This document shows, piece by piece, positions 12,401 to 22,941 of a DNA stretch of 64,000 bases. Positions within the stretch are counted from its first letter, which is position 1; each line of letters opens with the position of its first letter. The notes beneath the pieces were generated by a model, which was not told where the DNA came from, did not search any database, and saw only the letters and a list, made by a program, of their open reading frames with translations. The translations under genes were made by a program, and so were the position numbers. This DNA is from Botryotinia globosa (lineage: Eukaryota; Ascomycota; Leotiomycetes; Helotiales; Sclerotiniaceae), in the NCBI GenBank assembly GCA_014898425.1, contig RCSZ01000004.1, forward strand, positions 186,001 through 250,000. Reading direction: 5' to 3'.

Positions 12401-15400
12401 TCTTACTAGGGATGTTAGTGGAAGCGGCAATCTTACACGTAACGATGTAATGGATGCTGTCAAGGATGTTTTGACCACTTTCGACTCAGCTCTTATTCGA
12501 AAAAATGTCGAGACTGGAGCAACCCGCGAAGAAATTGTCGATGCAATGCAGGAGGTCATGACCAAATTCCATGGTTCATCCATAGCTCAAGGTCCAAGTC
12601 AAGGAATTACTCGCGATGATGTTGTCGATGCTGTACAAGAGGTTCTAGAAGGGTTCAACTCGGCTCTAACCAAAAATGTCGGAGGTTCTGCAACTCGTGC
12701 TGAAGTTTTTGAGGCCATCAAAGTTGGTCTTGAATCACACGAATCTAGTGGTAGCATAACTCGGAATGACGTCCATGAAGTTATCAAAGAGAATCTTCAG
12801 AGCTACCATATCGAAAGTGCCCTTACTCGCGACGAAGTCGTGGAGGCCGTTCAAGAAGTATTGACGGCGTTCGATTCTGCTTTAACTAAAGATGCTTCTT
12901 CGACAGTTACACGAGATGATGTCCTTGGGGCCGTGAAAGAAGGACTTCAAGCGCAGACGTCTAGTATCACGCGCGATGAGGTTCTCCAAGCCATAAAGGA
13001 CGGCCTTCAATCGAAAGAAATTGCATCAACTCGCGAGGATGTCGATTCAATTACTCGGGATGATGTATTTGATGCTGTGAAGAACGGATTTGAGATCCAC
13101 GACATTGGAGGAAGCGTCACCCGGGATGACATTCTCGAAGCAGTCAAAGGTGCTAGTTTCACCCGTGAAGATATACTTGATGCTGTGAAAGACGGACTTC
13201 AAACCTTCGATTCGGCTTTGACAAGAGGTGTCACACCTACATGTACTAAAGCTGATGTTTTTGAGGCTGTACGAGTTGGTCTACAATCTCAAAGATTCCC
13301 ACCAACAGTCACGCGTGAAGATGTATTCGAAGCCGTGTCGGATGGCCTTCAGACATTCAACTCCGCCATCGTTAGCGTTAGAGAGGCAAATGCTAGTAAA
13401 GGTGACGTCTTTGACGCTGTCAAGGAAGGTTTCGAAACATTCAACAACGCTCTTACTCTTGATATCCCAGTAGGCGTTAGTCGTGAGGATGTTCTAGATG
13501 CAGTGAAGGAGGGCCTACAAACGTTTGACTCAGCGCTCACTAAAGAGAACGATGTGAAAGTTAACCGAGAAGATATTCTTGAAGCAGTCAAAGAAGGCCT
13601 CGAAAACTTCGATTTCGCTGCTGCTAAGGCGTCCACCGAATTGAGCCGAGAAGTTGTGGAAAACATCACCCGTGACGATGTTATTGCAGCAGTGGAAGCA
13701 GGATTAGAAAGCTCACCTCACTCTGTTGACAAATTTACAGCTCAAGTCTCCGAACGCATACGTGAAATCATGGACTCTATACGAACCGAATTCAAGGCAG
13801 TTTCGGATGAAGCAAAACAACAAGTCGTTGCAAATGGGCAGGATTCCGAGAAATTGTTAGATGCAACTAAAGATGGATTTGAGAAGCTCCGCTCTGACAT
13901 CGAAGCTTACGTTGATCGAGCCTCCGATGTCACGGGTAAAGATGAGATTCTGGAAAACATGCGGGATAACTTCGCCACGCTTCGTTCCGAAGTGGAAGAA
14001 CTCATCTCCAAAAGTTCAACTACTGGCTTTGAGAATGTTAACAGTGAACTTGAGCATCTTCGAGGTTCGATAGCGTCAGCATTGGTTCGATCAGGAGCAA
14101 ATGATGACAAAGATGAGATTCTTGATGCCTTGAAGGAAGGTTTCGATGGTCTTAAAGCTGGTATGGAAGTTTCCCGACTACGAGATGTTGAAGAAAATAC
14201 GCCAGCAACCGAAGAAATCATTGACGCTCTGCAAAACGAGTTCTCTGGTCTTAAAGTCGAGGTTGAAAAGGTTGCCAACAAGCCTATCGATATGACTGTT
14301 AATCATGAAATTCTCGACACACTCAAGAAAGGTCTAGAGAATGTCAAAGCTGATCTTGAAATTCTCAAACAGAATCATAAGAATGAGCAAGCGCTAGTAG
14401 AAATCTCTGATCGAGCATTGGTTCCAGCTACCGACAACCTCTCTCATAATGATATTGGGAATCTAGAGATGCTCATTACCCAGCTTGGCATCAAAGTAGC
14501 AGCACTCGAGTCGAAGGAACAACCTGCACCACAACTTGCTCCTGGTTCTGTGACCAAAGAAGATCTAGCCAAAGTCGAAGAGCTACTTCGAAATGTTCAA
14601 GATAAAGTGGAGGGGGTTGTTACGCGCGAAATTATCCCTGATGAAGCTAGAGTCAAGAAGGAGGACCTTGACGCCATTGAGATTTTGCTTCACAATACAA
14701 AAGCTAAACTTGATGAGATCGATCCTGAACAATCCGCTAGGAAGGAGGATATTGAGACTATGGGTGTCTTTGTTCTTGAAACCCGAGACGGTGTGACTGC
14801 ATTGATTGAACATCTCGAGGAAGTCTCGAAGAAAGATGACATCACTTCCATCGAAACTGTCGTCGGTGAGGTCATGACTGCCCTTGCAGAACTAAAGGAG
14901 CAGGTCGGTAACGAATTTAAGAGTCTAGACAAGGTCACAAAGACGGACGTTGAAGCTGTCGAATCCGTATGTCTTGATATCAAATCTGCTATCGAGCAAA
15001 CCGTCCTTCCAGAATTTGCAGATTTGGCCACAAAAGATGAAGTCACTACACTGGGTACTTTGGTCAAGGAAACCGCCGGTCGAATTGAATTACATGCAAC
15101 AACTAATGCCAAAGCTTTTGAGGACCGACAGGCCGAGACTGTTGGTGTTAGTGAACGCGTTACAGAAGTCAAATCTTTCCTCATGGAATTCAGAGATGCA
15201 GTTAAAGAGAAGCTTGATGAAGGTACAGCCAATGTCGAGACAGTCCGCACATTCCTTGAAGGTCTTGGGAAAACTATCGACAAAAATGACACTATATCCG
15301 AAGATCTGCAAGCAATGTTCCATGCTATGACGGAAGAGTTTGAAAAGACCAATGCTGGTATGGTCGGATCTAAGCTCGAGACTGATGAAAAGTTTCAACA

Positions 15401-17111
15401 AACATGGGATAAACTCGATTCCCATTTTGAGGAAAAGTTCACTGAAATCATTACTAAGTATGACGAGCTCCAGAACTTCTTGGAAGAAAGAGCCACAGCT
15501 GGTGTAGAAAAAACAACAGAAGTTGAGGCTAATATCCTGAGCACGAAGCAAGTGGCCGAGGATGTCAAGGGTCTACTTGATACATTAATAAGTGCTGTGA
15601 CAGATTCTTCCGAAAAGATGGAGGAAGCTTCCAAGACAGTCTTCAACCGAGTTGATGAAACATTTATCAGAGTAGAGGAAACTCATGCCGATGCTAAGGC
15701 CGAGCACCAGCTCACACGTGAGCAAATCTTGAAGACTTTGGGTGTTGTAGAAGGAGTTCATGGAACTGTGACGGAGTATAATCCCCAAATTCTTGACATG
15801 ATCAAGGATGTTCTTAGTATGGTTGGTCAGCATTACGAACATTCAAAGAATTCAGTAGAGACAATTCAGGAGAAAATCGCCGAAATTCCTCCTCCACCAG
15901 AAATCCCACCTCCTATCGAATACGATGATACACCTGTTCACGAGAAGCTTGATAAGCTTGTGGATCATGTGCAAGAAGCTGGAAAGTCTGTGGCACAATT
16001 GGAGATGCTTGGCAAGATACATCGACAGATGCTGTCAACCGCTGCAGAAGTTTCTCAGTTTGTCTCCACCCAAACCCAAAAGATTGCAGATGAACATGAA
16101 AGTAAGGAACAAGCTGCCGCAGAAGCTGCCATTGCCCTCGAAAGACGTCTAGTTCAAAAGGAACAGGTTGAGGCATCGATTGCGTCACTCAAAGGGGAAG
16201 AAAGAGCTATGAAGGAATATATCACCAAGCTTAAGACTGACAAGGAAGATTTGCTTCATCAAAAGATGAGACTTTCTTCTGATGTTTCTAGCCTCGAGAC
16301 AGCTTTAAGAATCCGCCGTGAAGAATTACAGGAGATGGAAGAAAGAGCCGAAGGTCTTGAGAGACGTATCCTTGAGGGAGTCATTGATCATTCCCGAGCT
16401 CTTTTATTGGCGAATGGTAATCGAAAGAAAGCACGAGATCCCATGAGTCGTAAACGAAACCCTGCTCAACGTAATTCAACGGCTCATTCTATCGCCTCGA
16501 GTGTCGCTTCAAAAACTCCATCGATTACACAAGGTGCTGTTAATATGGCAATGAAGAATCGCTCTCCTACCAAAGGACCTCAAGCCAATCAGGCCCAAAG
16601 ACGCATTCTGTCCCTGAGTCAAATCAACAATAATCTTTCAACTGGTAATTTCAAACGCACTCACAGTGTCAAACAACCCAGTGCTTCCACTCCACGTAAA
16701 ACCAGCTGGGGCGGAGACTCCAACAAAACAAGCAATTATGGGGAACTGAACAAGGAAAATCTGGCATTGAAAGAATATGAAGATGAAGATGAAGAAAACA
16801 AAGAACTAGCCCATCTTTCTGATCACGAGGGCGGAGATCAAAGCGATTCAAACACAATGAGGAGAAGCAGTCATGGTACTACTGTTATCACGGGAAATGA
16901 AGGAACAGAGTATTCGGAGAGTATTGATGGTGGTGGAAGAGATCGAGATGAGGATCGAGATAGAGACGAGGGATCAGAATCGGATTATGAAACAGAAACA
17001 GACTTGGGAAGTAATAGTCATTTGGGTACCGAAAGTGAATTGTCGAGTAGTAGTTTGGGAAAGGGAAAGGACTATAATGCGGTGGTTTTGTATGAAGAGG
17101 AAGTTGTTTAG
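9438..17111 (+). CDS. Giant coiled-coil protein (about 2,538 aa) with about 28 copies of a TRDDVxDAVKEGLxTF repeat
   Basis: Exon 1 is 9438-9553 (start MPSSERESSRDGD); a 57-nt intron (9554-9610, GTAAGC..CTGCAG) splits a Met codon; exon 2 runs 9611-17111 uninterrupted. The junction reads AIVPM then WDSSDPERAPPPLP. The N-terminal 550 residues are Ser/Pro/Arg-rich and probably disordered, with short helical stretches. From about residue 653 to 1408 a repeat of consensus (I/V)TR(D/E)D(V/I)xDAVKEGLQTFDxA occurs about 28 times at variable spacing (mean about 27 residues). Next come long acidic/basic helical segments (about 1410-2300), ending in a classic heptad coiled coil (about 2198-2295), then a basic Ser/Thr-rich region and an acidic tail. 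There is no signal peptide or membrane segment. Such proteins in filamentous fungi are variously labelled as M-protein-repeat or chromosome-segregation-like; none of these labels is a function. A cytoskeletal, septal or tethering scaffold is my inference. Confidence 0.93.
11453..13720 (+). repeat. Diverged in-frame helical repeat array, about 28 units
   Basis: Each unit has a TR(D/E)(D/E) cap followed by an amphipathic helix of the type VxDAVKEGLxTF and a short linker (often DSALTR). DNA identity between units is low although the peptide pattern is kept, so the array is old and under purifying selection. A few units are eroded, for example the fused STREDVDSITRDD and the truncated LEAVKGAS. 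Confidence 0.92.
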
Positions 17112-17680
17112 TTCACTGGTGGTTGGAGATGCAGATGAGGGGATTGATATGAAAAGTGTTGGATTCTGGGGAAGAGCTTTACGTAAGCTACAAATTTATG
17201 CGGTAATGGTCTAATTCTTGTATCTTTCTTGACCCGCTTACTCGCTTTGGGAAACGGAGGAAGGGGTGGCTTTTTTTTTGTGCTATGAAGCAGGGGATTA
17301 CGACAGAACCTACAATATACCCTAGTATGTCGGTTTCTTGATGAAGTCCGGATTGAAGTTTATGATTGTTACATTTTTTTCTTTTCTATGAACAGCGTTT
17401 TAGCGATTAGTATATTTTATATCCTTTTTGGTTGTGGTATTTTCAATTTCAGAGATTCCCTTGCGAAGGCGGCATACTAGGTAGTTAGTAGTAGTAGTAA
17501 TAGTAGTAATAGTAGTAGTAGTAGTATTACAAGTACAATTTTTCTCTTCTCATAACTTGTTTCTTGGTATCACTCATTGCATGCATTGTGAGTAGAGATG
17601 TGAATCTGTTCCCGTCAGTATCTTAATACTAAAAGAGTTACTCGCATCGATATAAAACCACCCATATTACCATTCTGAGA
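17112..17680. other. Intergenic region between convergent genes (giant repeat gene + and SerRS -)
   Basis: Probably 3' UTRs of the two flanking convergent genes. It includes T-rich stretches and a TAG/TAA trinucleotide run at 17480-17528. No open frame of note. Confidence 0.6.
17480..17528. repeat. (TAG)n trinucleotide microsatellite with TAA interruptions
   Basis: About 16 TAG/TAA units in the 3' flank of the giant gene. Confidence 0.9.
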
Positions 17681-19201
17681 CTACTCCCTCTTCAAAACTT
17701 TCCTCCCCGCCATCCACGGCCACAAAACTTCGGGCACTCTGACCTCTCTCCTCTCCTCATCCCATCCATTCTCTAAGATAGCCGCCACAATTCTCGGCAC
17801 CGCAAGCGCCGTCCCATTAACCGTCCACGGAAATGCGATTTTTCCTCCGTTCTTATCAATATCAACTCTCGTCGCCAATCTCCTACTTTGATAATCCCCA
17901 CAAATACTTAATGATGTCACTTCGCCCCATCCATTATCTCTTTCTCTGCGCGAGGGGAAAAAGGCTTCGATATCTATTTTGCGCATAGCTGAGGCGCCGA
18001 GATCGGTGGAGGGCATTTCGAGAATTCGACAGTGAAGATCGAGGGAAGTGAGGATGGTGGTTTGGAGGGAGAGCATTTCGTTGAATACTTCTGTGGTTTC
18101 TGGGAGGGAAGGAGAGGTCCAGGCGAACATTTCGACTTTGGTGAATTCGTGAACTCGATAGAGACCTTTGGTGTCGATACCACGGGCGCCAGCTTCGGCG
18201 CGATAACAGCGGGATGTGGCGATTGTTTTTAAGGGGAGGAGAGATTCGTGGATAGTTGTGTTGGCTTTCATTCCTGCGAGAGGAATTTCGGCGGTTCCGG
18301 CGAGGGAATATGTTGGTTTCGCGCTTTCAGCATCGGAAGGGGATTGGGCGATGGAGTAGATTTGTTGTTCGTCTGATTGATCGCGGGGTTGGAAACCGCA
18401 TGCTGATGCGATGTGGGAATAGATCATCGAGGGAGGAGAAACGATGGACCAGCCTTTTGATAGAGCGAGAGAGAGGGAATATTGGATGAGGGCTTGTTCG
18501 AGGAGTGCGGCGCCATTAAGTAAATAATACCATCCCCATCCGGAAGTATGAGCTGCAGAGGAAAAATCAAGAAGATTTAATTCGCTACCTATGTGGACGT
18601 GAGACCGCCATACTCGATCTGAGGAGGCGGCTTTGGGTTCGGGATGTTCGTTGATGGTTCCTATTACTTTTGGTTCTGAGCCGCGGGGAGTGGAATCGGA
18701 TGTAAGATTTGGAATTGCGGATGCGAGAGTATTGATTTCTGTCATGAGCATCGATTCTGAAGATTCTATCTCGGAGATTTTATCCTTCAAACTTCTAGCT
18801 TCTGCGATAATCTCCTCTTTGGAAAGAGCGCGTAACTTTTGAATTTCTTCTGAGCCGTCATCTCGTATTGATTTTGGATTTGCAAGTTGGAGTTTTAATT
18901 TATTATTTCTTTCTCTTAATGCTCTTCCATCGCGTTGATGTTCGTGCCATTGTTCGAATAAACTTATGATTCTAGCTGGGTATGTTGATTGCAATTTGTA
19001 ATTCCTTTCTAGACAACTTTTTTCATATAATTCGGGATTGGTTCGTATATGTTTAATATCGATGGATTGTTTGGGTGCTATGGAGGGTTTAGGTATTTCG
19101 GAACGTAAACGTGAAGATATATGGTATGGACGACGAGGAGATGGACGTAAAAGGGATTGAAATTGACATCGTAAACACGTAAAACGTTTTATCGTTGACA
19201 T
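17681..19201 (-). CDS. Seryl-tRNA synthetase, probably mitochondrial
   Basis: Intronless, 506 residues. It has the class II SerRS layout: a basic, Arg/Ser-rich N-terminus (about 35 residues) typical of a mitochondrial presequence; an N-terminal helical arm (about 50-165, Lys/Arg/Glu-rich) that would clamp the tRNA-Ser variable arm; and a catalytic core with the serine-specific TAE loop (SLAGTAEIPLAGM), motif 2 (TSRCYRAEAG with GLYRVHEFTKVEMF) and motif 3 (NGTALAVPRIVAAILENGW). It charges tRNA-Ser with serine. The short length and presequence favour the organellar enzyme (yeast Dia4 type) over the cytosolic one. The start at 19201 is the first ATG and keeps the presequence. Confidence 0.93.
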   Translation of the reverse strand: MSTIKRFTCLRCQFQSLLRPSPRRPYHISSRLRSEIPKPSIAPKQSIDIKHIRTNPELYEKSCLERNYKLQSTYPARIISLFEQWHEHQRDGRALRERNNKLKLQLANPKSIRDDGSEEIQKLRALSKEEIIAEARSLKDKISEIESSESMLMTEINTLASAIPNLTSDSTPRGSEPKVIGTINEHPEPKAASSDRVWRSHVHIGSELNLLDFSSAAHTSGWGWYYLLNGAALLEQALIQYSLSLALSKGWSIVSPPSMIYSHIASACGFQPRDQSDEQQIYSIAQSPSDAESAKPTYSLAGTAEIPLAGMKANTTIHESLLPLKTIATSRCYRAEAGARGIDTKGLYRVHEFTKVEMFAWTSPSLPETTEVFNEMLSLQTTILTSLDLHCRILEMPSTDLGASAMRKIDIEAFFPSRRERDNGWGEVTSLSICGDYQSRRLATRVDIDKNGGKIAFPWTVNGTALAVPRIVAAILENGWDEERREVRVPEVLWPWMAGRKVLKRE

Positions 19202-19483
19202 TTTTGATATTGAGAGGGAAAGGATGGTGGGATGATATTATTTTTTGGAAGCTCAGAGCTAGCTGTTGAAACTAAAAATATGAGTTGAGCTTATTATTGG
19301 GTGAATCTAAAATGCGGGGCTCGGTCGGTAAAACGATTTTCCGACCCCTTCGCCAAAAAAAATGCGATCAACACCAAGAAAACCGTCCAGATGAGACTGT
19401 GGATTGAAAAAAGGATATCAAAACAACGAAATGTGCAAAAAATGTAATAATGATCGGGCTCAAACCGACGGAATTCAGGGTTA

Positions 19484-19580
19484 CTCCCTACGTAGGGCTC
19501 GAACCTACAGCCTCAAGATTAGTCATCGAGATATAAATACCAGATAGAAGTCTTGCGCGCTACCATTGCGCCAGCAGGGA
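19484..19580 (-). tRNA. tRNA-Arg (anticodon UCU) with a 25-nt intron
   Basis: Reading the minus strand from 19580, the acceptor TCCCTGC pairs with GTAGGGA near the 3' end (one G-T pair). The D-stem is GCGC/GCGC around AATGGTA, the anticodon stem CAAGA/TCTTG closes the loop CT-TCT-AA, and the T-arm is GTAGG-TTCGAGC-CCTAC. About 25 nt of extra sequence sits one base 3' of the anticodon, the canonical tRNA intron position. Mature length is about 72 nt before CCA addition. The B box GGTTCGAGCCC is perfect. Confidence 0.93.
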
Positions 19581-21150
19581 AATCATTCGATTTCTTTGTA
19601 GATTGTTGGAGAAATAAATGTAATTTGAATTTATATACCACAACTCAATGACTCGTTTATCAAAAGCCGGATTTCTCATGCCCCTCATTAAATGACAGTG
19701 GTAAAACTTGCTTTAGACTATAATCTTTCAATAATCTCACTCGAGAATCCAAGTCTAAACGACCATTACATCTTCAAGTTACAGTCGTATATCGTCAGAT
19801 CTCATGTGAGTCCATCGCTGGAGCATTATGTACTGCTAATTTTGAGTCGAAAGATCAAGAAATAACATAAGGCGTACTAAGTGAGTTATCTTCGATTTTA
19901 TTATTCCAACGATAGCTTCATTCATGAACTGAGCACTTACAAAATAAATTACAGAGAAAAAGCCCATACAGTGTAGAATATCATATACACTGAAAACAAA
20001 ATATGATATGATTATTTGAATGAACCTTGGAATATCGTTTTAAAAATAATTAGCTTTCTACTCTGTTGTAGCAAAGTGAATATTCGAGATAAAAAGAAAT
20101 TCAATATAAATTCCTATATATAAAAAATTTATACATATATTATAATATTAATAATATGTTTGTTATTGTGATATTGTGAATAATATACTTTATTTATTAA
20201 TAACAAATCGAATTGATACTTTGTATAATCTATTTATTATTGAATTTTAATAATAAAAAAGAAAATAAGGGCTTTAAAAGGCCTTAGGGATTTTCAGATC
20301 TTCGAATATTAGAGTTATAAATAAACAGGAGGGAGTGAGTATATAAATTAGAAGGAGATTAAAAAGAAAAATTAAAACCAAGGAAAAAGGGGGGGGATAA
20401 GCATAGGAGTTAGAGGTATTAGCCGAAAGTTTAAAGTGAGGTTTGTTTATCTCACATTCGATTCATTTTTCAATTAAAAAATTTACTATTGTATTATGCA
20501 ATATATAATATATTAAATAAACAAAAGCATTATTGAATTTAATTATATAATTATTCTTTCTTTTTTGAAAATCATTATTTTAGATTAAAACTTGATAGTT
20601 TTTTAGATTCAAGAATTTCAATAAGATCTTATTAATTAGAATAAGCTTTATATAATACAGATTTTTAAATTCATTATTTTAATTCATTAAAAACAATTGT
20701 TTCAATATATAATTGAATACCTAAGATTTTATAGTGATTATTGAAGTGATGGTTTTGTTAATTATAGATTCTGTCATCACAGGGCTATCATTGCTTTTCT
20801 ATTCATATCAAAATATCAAAATAAATTTCACACCCAAATTAAAATATTATATTATTATCTCTTTTGACTCTTTCTTTATACTCAAGGTCCTCCAGACTGC
20901 GGAGGAAACCGACGCTCGAACTGAGTATGTTTTCGATCAAGCTCACTCTGATTCATGCTGAAGCTCTACCTACATCAGGAGGCCTTATACCAAGTTAATC
21001 ACGCTTGAGTCTCGAGCCTCAAGCATCGTTTTCATTTGAATGCTTTGCGTTTACGAATCCTGAGCTAGATTGAATTCAAGCTGGAGTCGTATATCGGGAA
21101 AACAAAACTTTTGTGGCCAATTAGATTCTTTCCATAATCTATACACGTAA

Positions 21151-21361
21151 ACCAGTGTGTGCGTGGATTGACGGGACACTTCCCAAATTTCGATGTCTTT
21201 GGTCAATTCGTTCTTCAACTATTTGATATCAGGATTAACATTTTGATTGTTCCATCTCTAATCAATAATTGCAACAATTCCTGGAACGAATGATTCGATA
21301 TGCCAAGAGATATTCGCAAGTCCATTTTTACAGTGTCCCGTCAATCCGTACACCTACTGGT
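21151..21361. mobile_element. MITE-like element with 30-bp terminal inverted repeats
   Basis: The left end (21151-21180) and the reverse complement of the right end (21332-21361) both start ACCAGT and share the block GGATTGACGGGACACT, with about five mismatches in 30 bases. The 211-bp body holds no intact ORF. TA dinucleotides lie 1-2 bases outside each end, in line with Tc1/mariner/pogo-type insertion at TA. I take it as a non-autonomous derivative of a Fot1/pogo-class transposon; the family assignment is inferred from TIR style. Confidence 0.8.
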
Positions 21362-22310
21362 GGTATATAGAATATGACACTCATTGCCCAGCAAGTATCA
21401 CATCAAGACTAAGTCAAGTAACATGAAATTAAAGGCTTCACATGAGTTGACTATGAAACTGCAAGACAGAAGCTTATTGAACCATTATCTCGCATGCTTC
21501 TTTGCTCTTATAATAGCTATTCGACGGAGTTTCATTACTGTGTTGTTCCGTTTACGATAAAAATAAAGTAAATTTAAATGAAGGACAGATTCGCGCCTCA
21601 AAGGCTACGACGACATGTAGAAATGGTCAGGGGGCGGATGTGCGAATTGGGGGAAGTGCAAGAACAGAGATCAATGTGATGAGAAGCACGAGAGAAGAGG
21701 CTAGACGATCCCAGGAGAGGTCAGGAGGGCCATAAGGAAAGTTCTCAAGGAGAAAAGGACAGGCCGAGACGCGCTGTGGGTCTCCTTCTAGATCTCTGTC
21801 AAGCGCCAGGACTACAGTTTTGCAGCATTGAAATGATTTTTAAATTACATTTAAGTTCCACGAGCTTATTGTTGTGAATCTCGATGTTTCTTTGACCTTC
21901 TCTCTCTCTCTTACAGTGTACCAAGAGTAGAAAGGACGCAATTACCGAGCATTGACGAGCTGTCAAGACATTAACAATGTAGTTCAATCACTAATAAGCA
22001 AGAATTAAGCTATTAAACTATGCAAATAAACAAATACCATGCGTTTTTGTTGCCTGGTACTCAATTAGATCGAAAAATAGACTATTCATTTTCTGTTATA
22101 TTATTACATTTGAGAGGAAATAACGAAACGATTTATAATAATGAGTATTCTATAGAAGTTAATATAGAGTGTCATTTGATTTTTAGCTTTATATTATTTT
22201 TCATTAGACGATTATTTCTACATTTGAAAAACTAAAAGTCTGATTCATTTATTAAAAAACTTATTGAAAAAAAAATATTTAAATATCAAATTTTTAAATA
22301 TCGTATATAT

Positions 22311-22403
22311 ATATCTTTCATTTGAATATATATAGTATTATATTAACATATTATTATACATATATCTTTAATTTGAATATATATAGTATTATATTAACAT
22401 ATT
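22311..22403. repeat. Direct duplication of a 42-bp AT-rich segment
   Basis: Units at 22311-22352 and 22362-22403 differ at one base (CATTTGAAT versus AATTTGAAT) and are separated by 9 bp. Non-coding. Confidence 0.9.
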
Positions 22404-22941
22404 CAATTACAAATAGTTACTCCTTATAATCTAAATGAGGTTCCAATGTTGTTTATTCTATACTTAAGTCTAGTTGCCTATATGTTTCCTTCCCTCTGTA
22501 AACAAACTGAGAAGCGAAATTACACGATATCGATAGTAAAACGAATCCTTCCACTAAAATTCTCAATGACTGCTTTCATAGAGCATTCAAATTTCTATGA
22601 ACAGCTTCATTCTCAGCAACTGATCTACGTTTTGACATTTGGGCGATTAAATAGTTATAAAAGCAAACAGGAGCTGTGCCGCATGAGATATTAATCCGTT
22701 TCACTCCACCCACCCGTGAATAAATCTAACTGTTAGCATACCAAATTCAGCACGCCTACCGCGGATTGGTATTTACTGACTAATAATACAAAGTTTCAGT
22801 GATTTCAACCGTTTGTTGTTAATATTTCATCATAAAATTACAGACCATAGCTCTAGCAGCCCCTGAAAGATGTAGCAAGTTGATCGTACGTATTATTTTC
22901 CAACTCAAATTTATAACAAAGTATATACAAAGCCTAACAGC

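Larger units (their letters stand above)
19581..22941. other. AT-rich, gene-free segment with transposon remnants
   Basis: About 3.4 kb of very AT-rich DNA (especially 20040-20720 and 22200-22430) with no supportable gene; all open frames are short and AT-driven. It contains a 211-bp inverted-repeat element (21151-21361), an AT-rich 42-bp direct duplication (22311-22403), and then the P450 relic. Composition and decay are consistent with an old RIP-affected transposon area, but I could not identify an autonomous element. Confidence 0.6.

Noticed and set aside
14690..15352. 220-codon minus frame inside the giant gene
   Set aside because: Antisense shadow created by the biased codon content of the coiled coil; no domain.
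22020..22694. Two plus frames (71 and 82 codons) in the AT-rich block
   Set aside because: AT-driven composition, no domain, and surrounded by decayed sequence.
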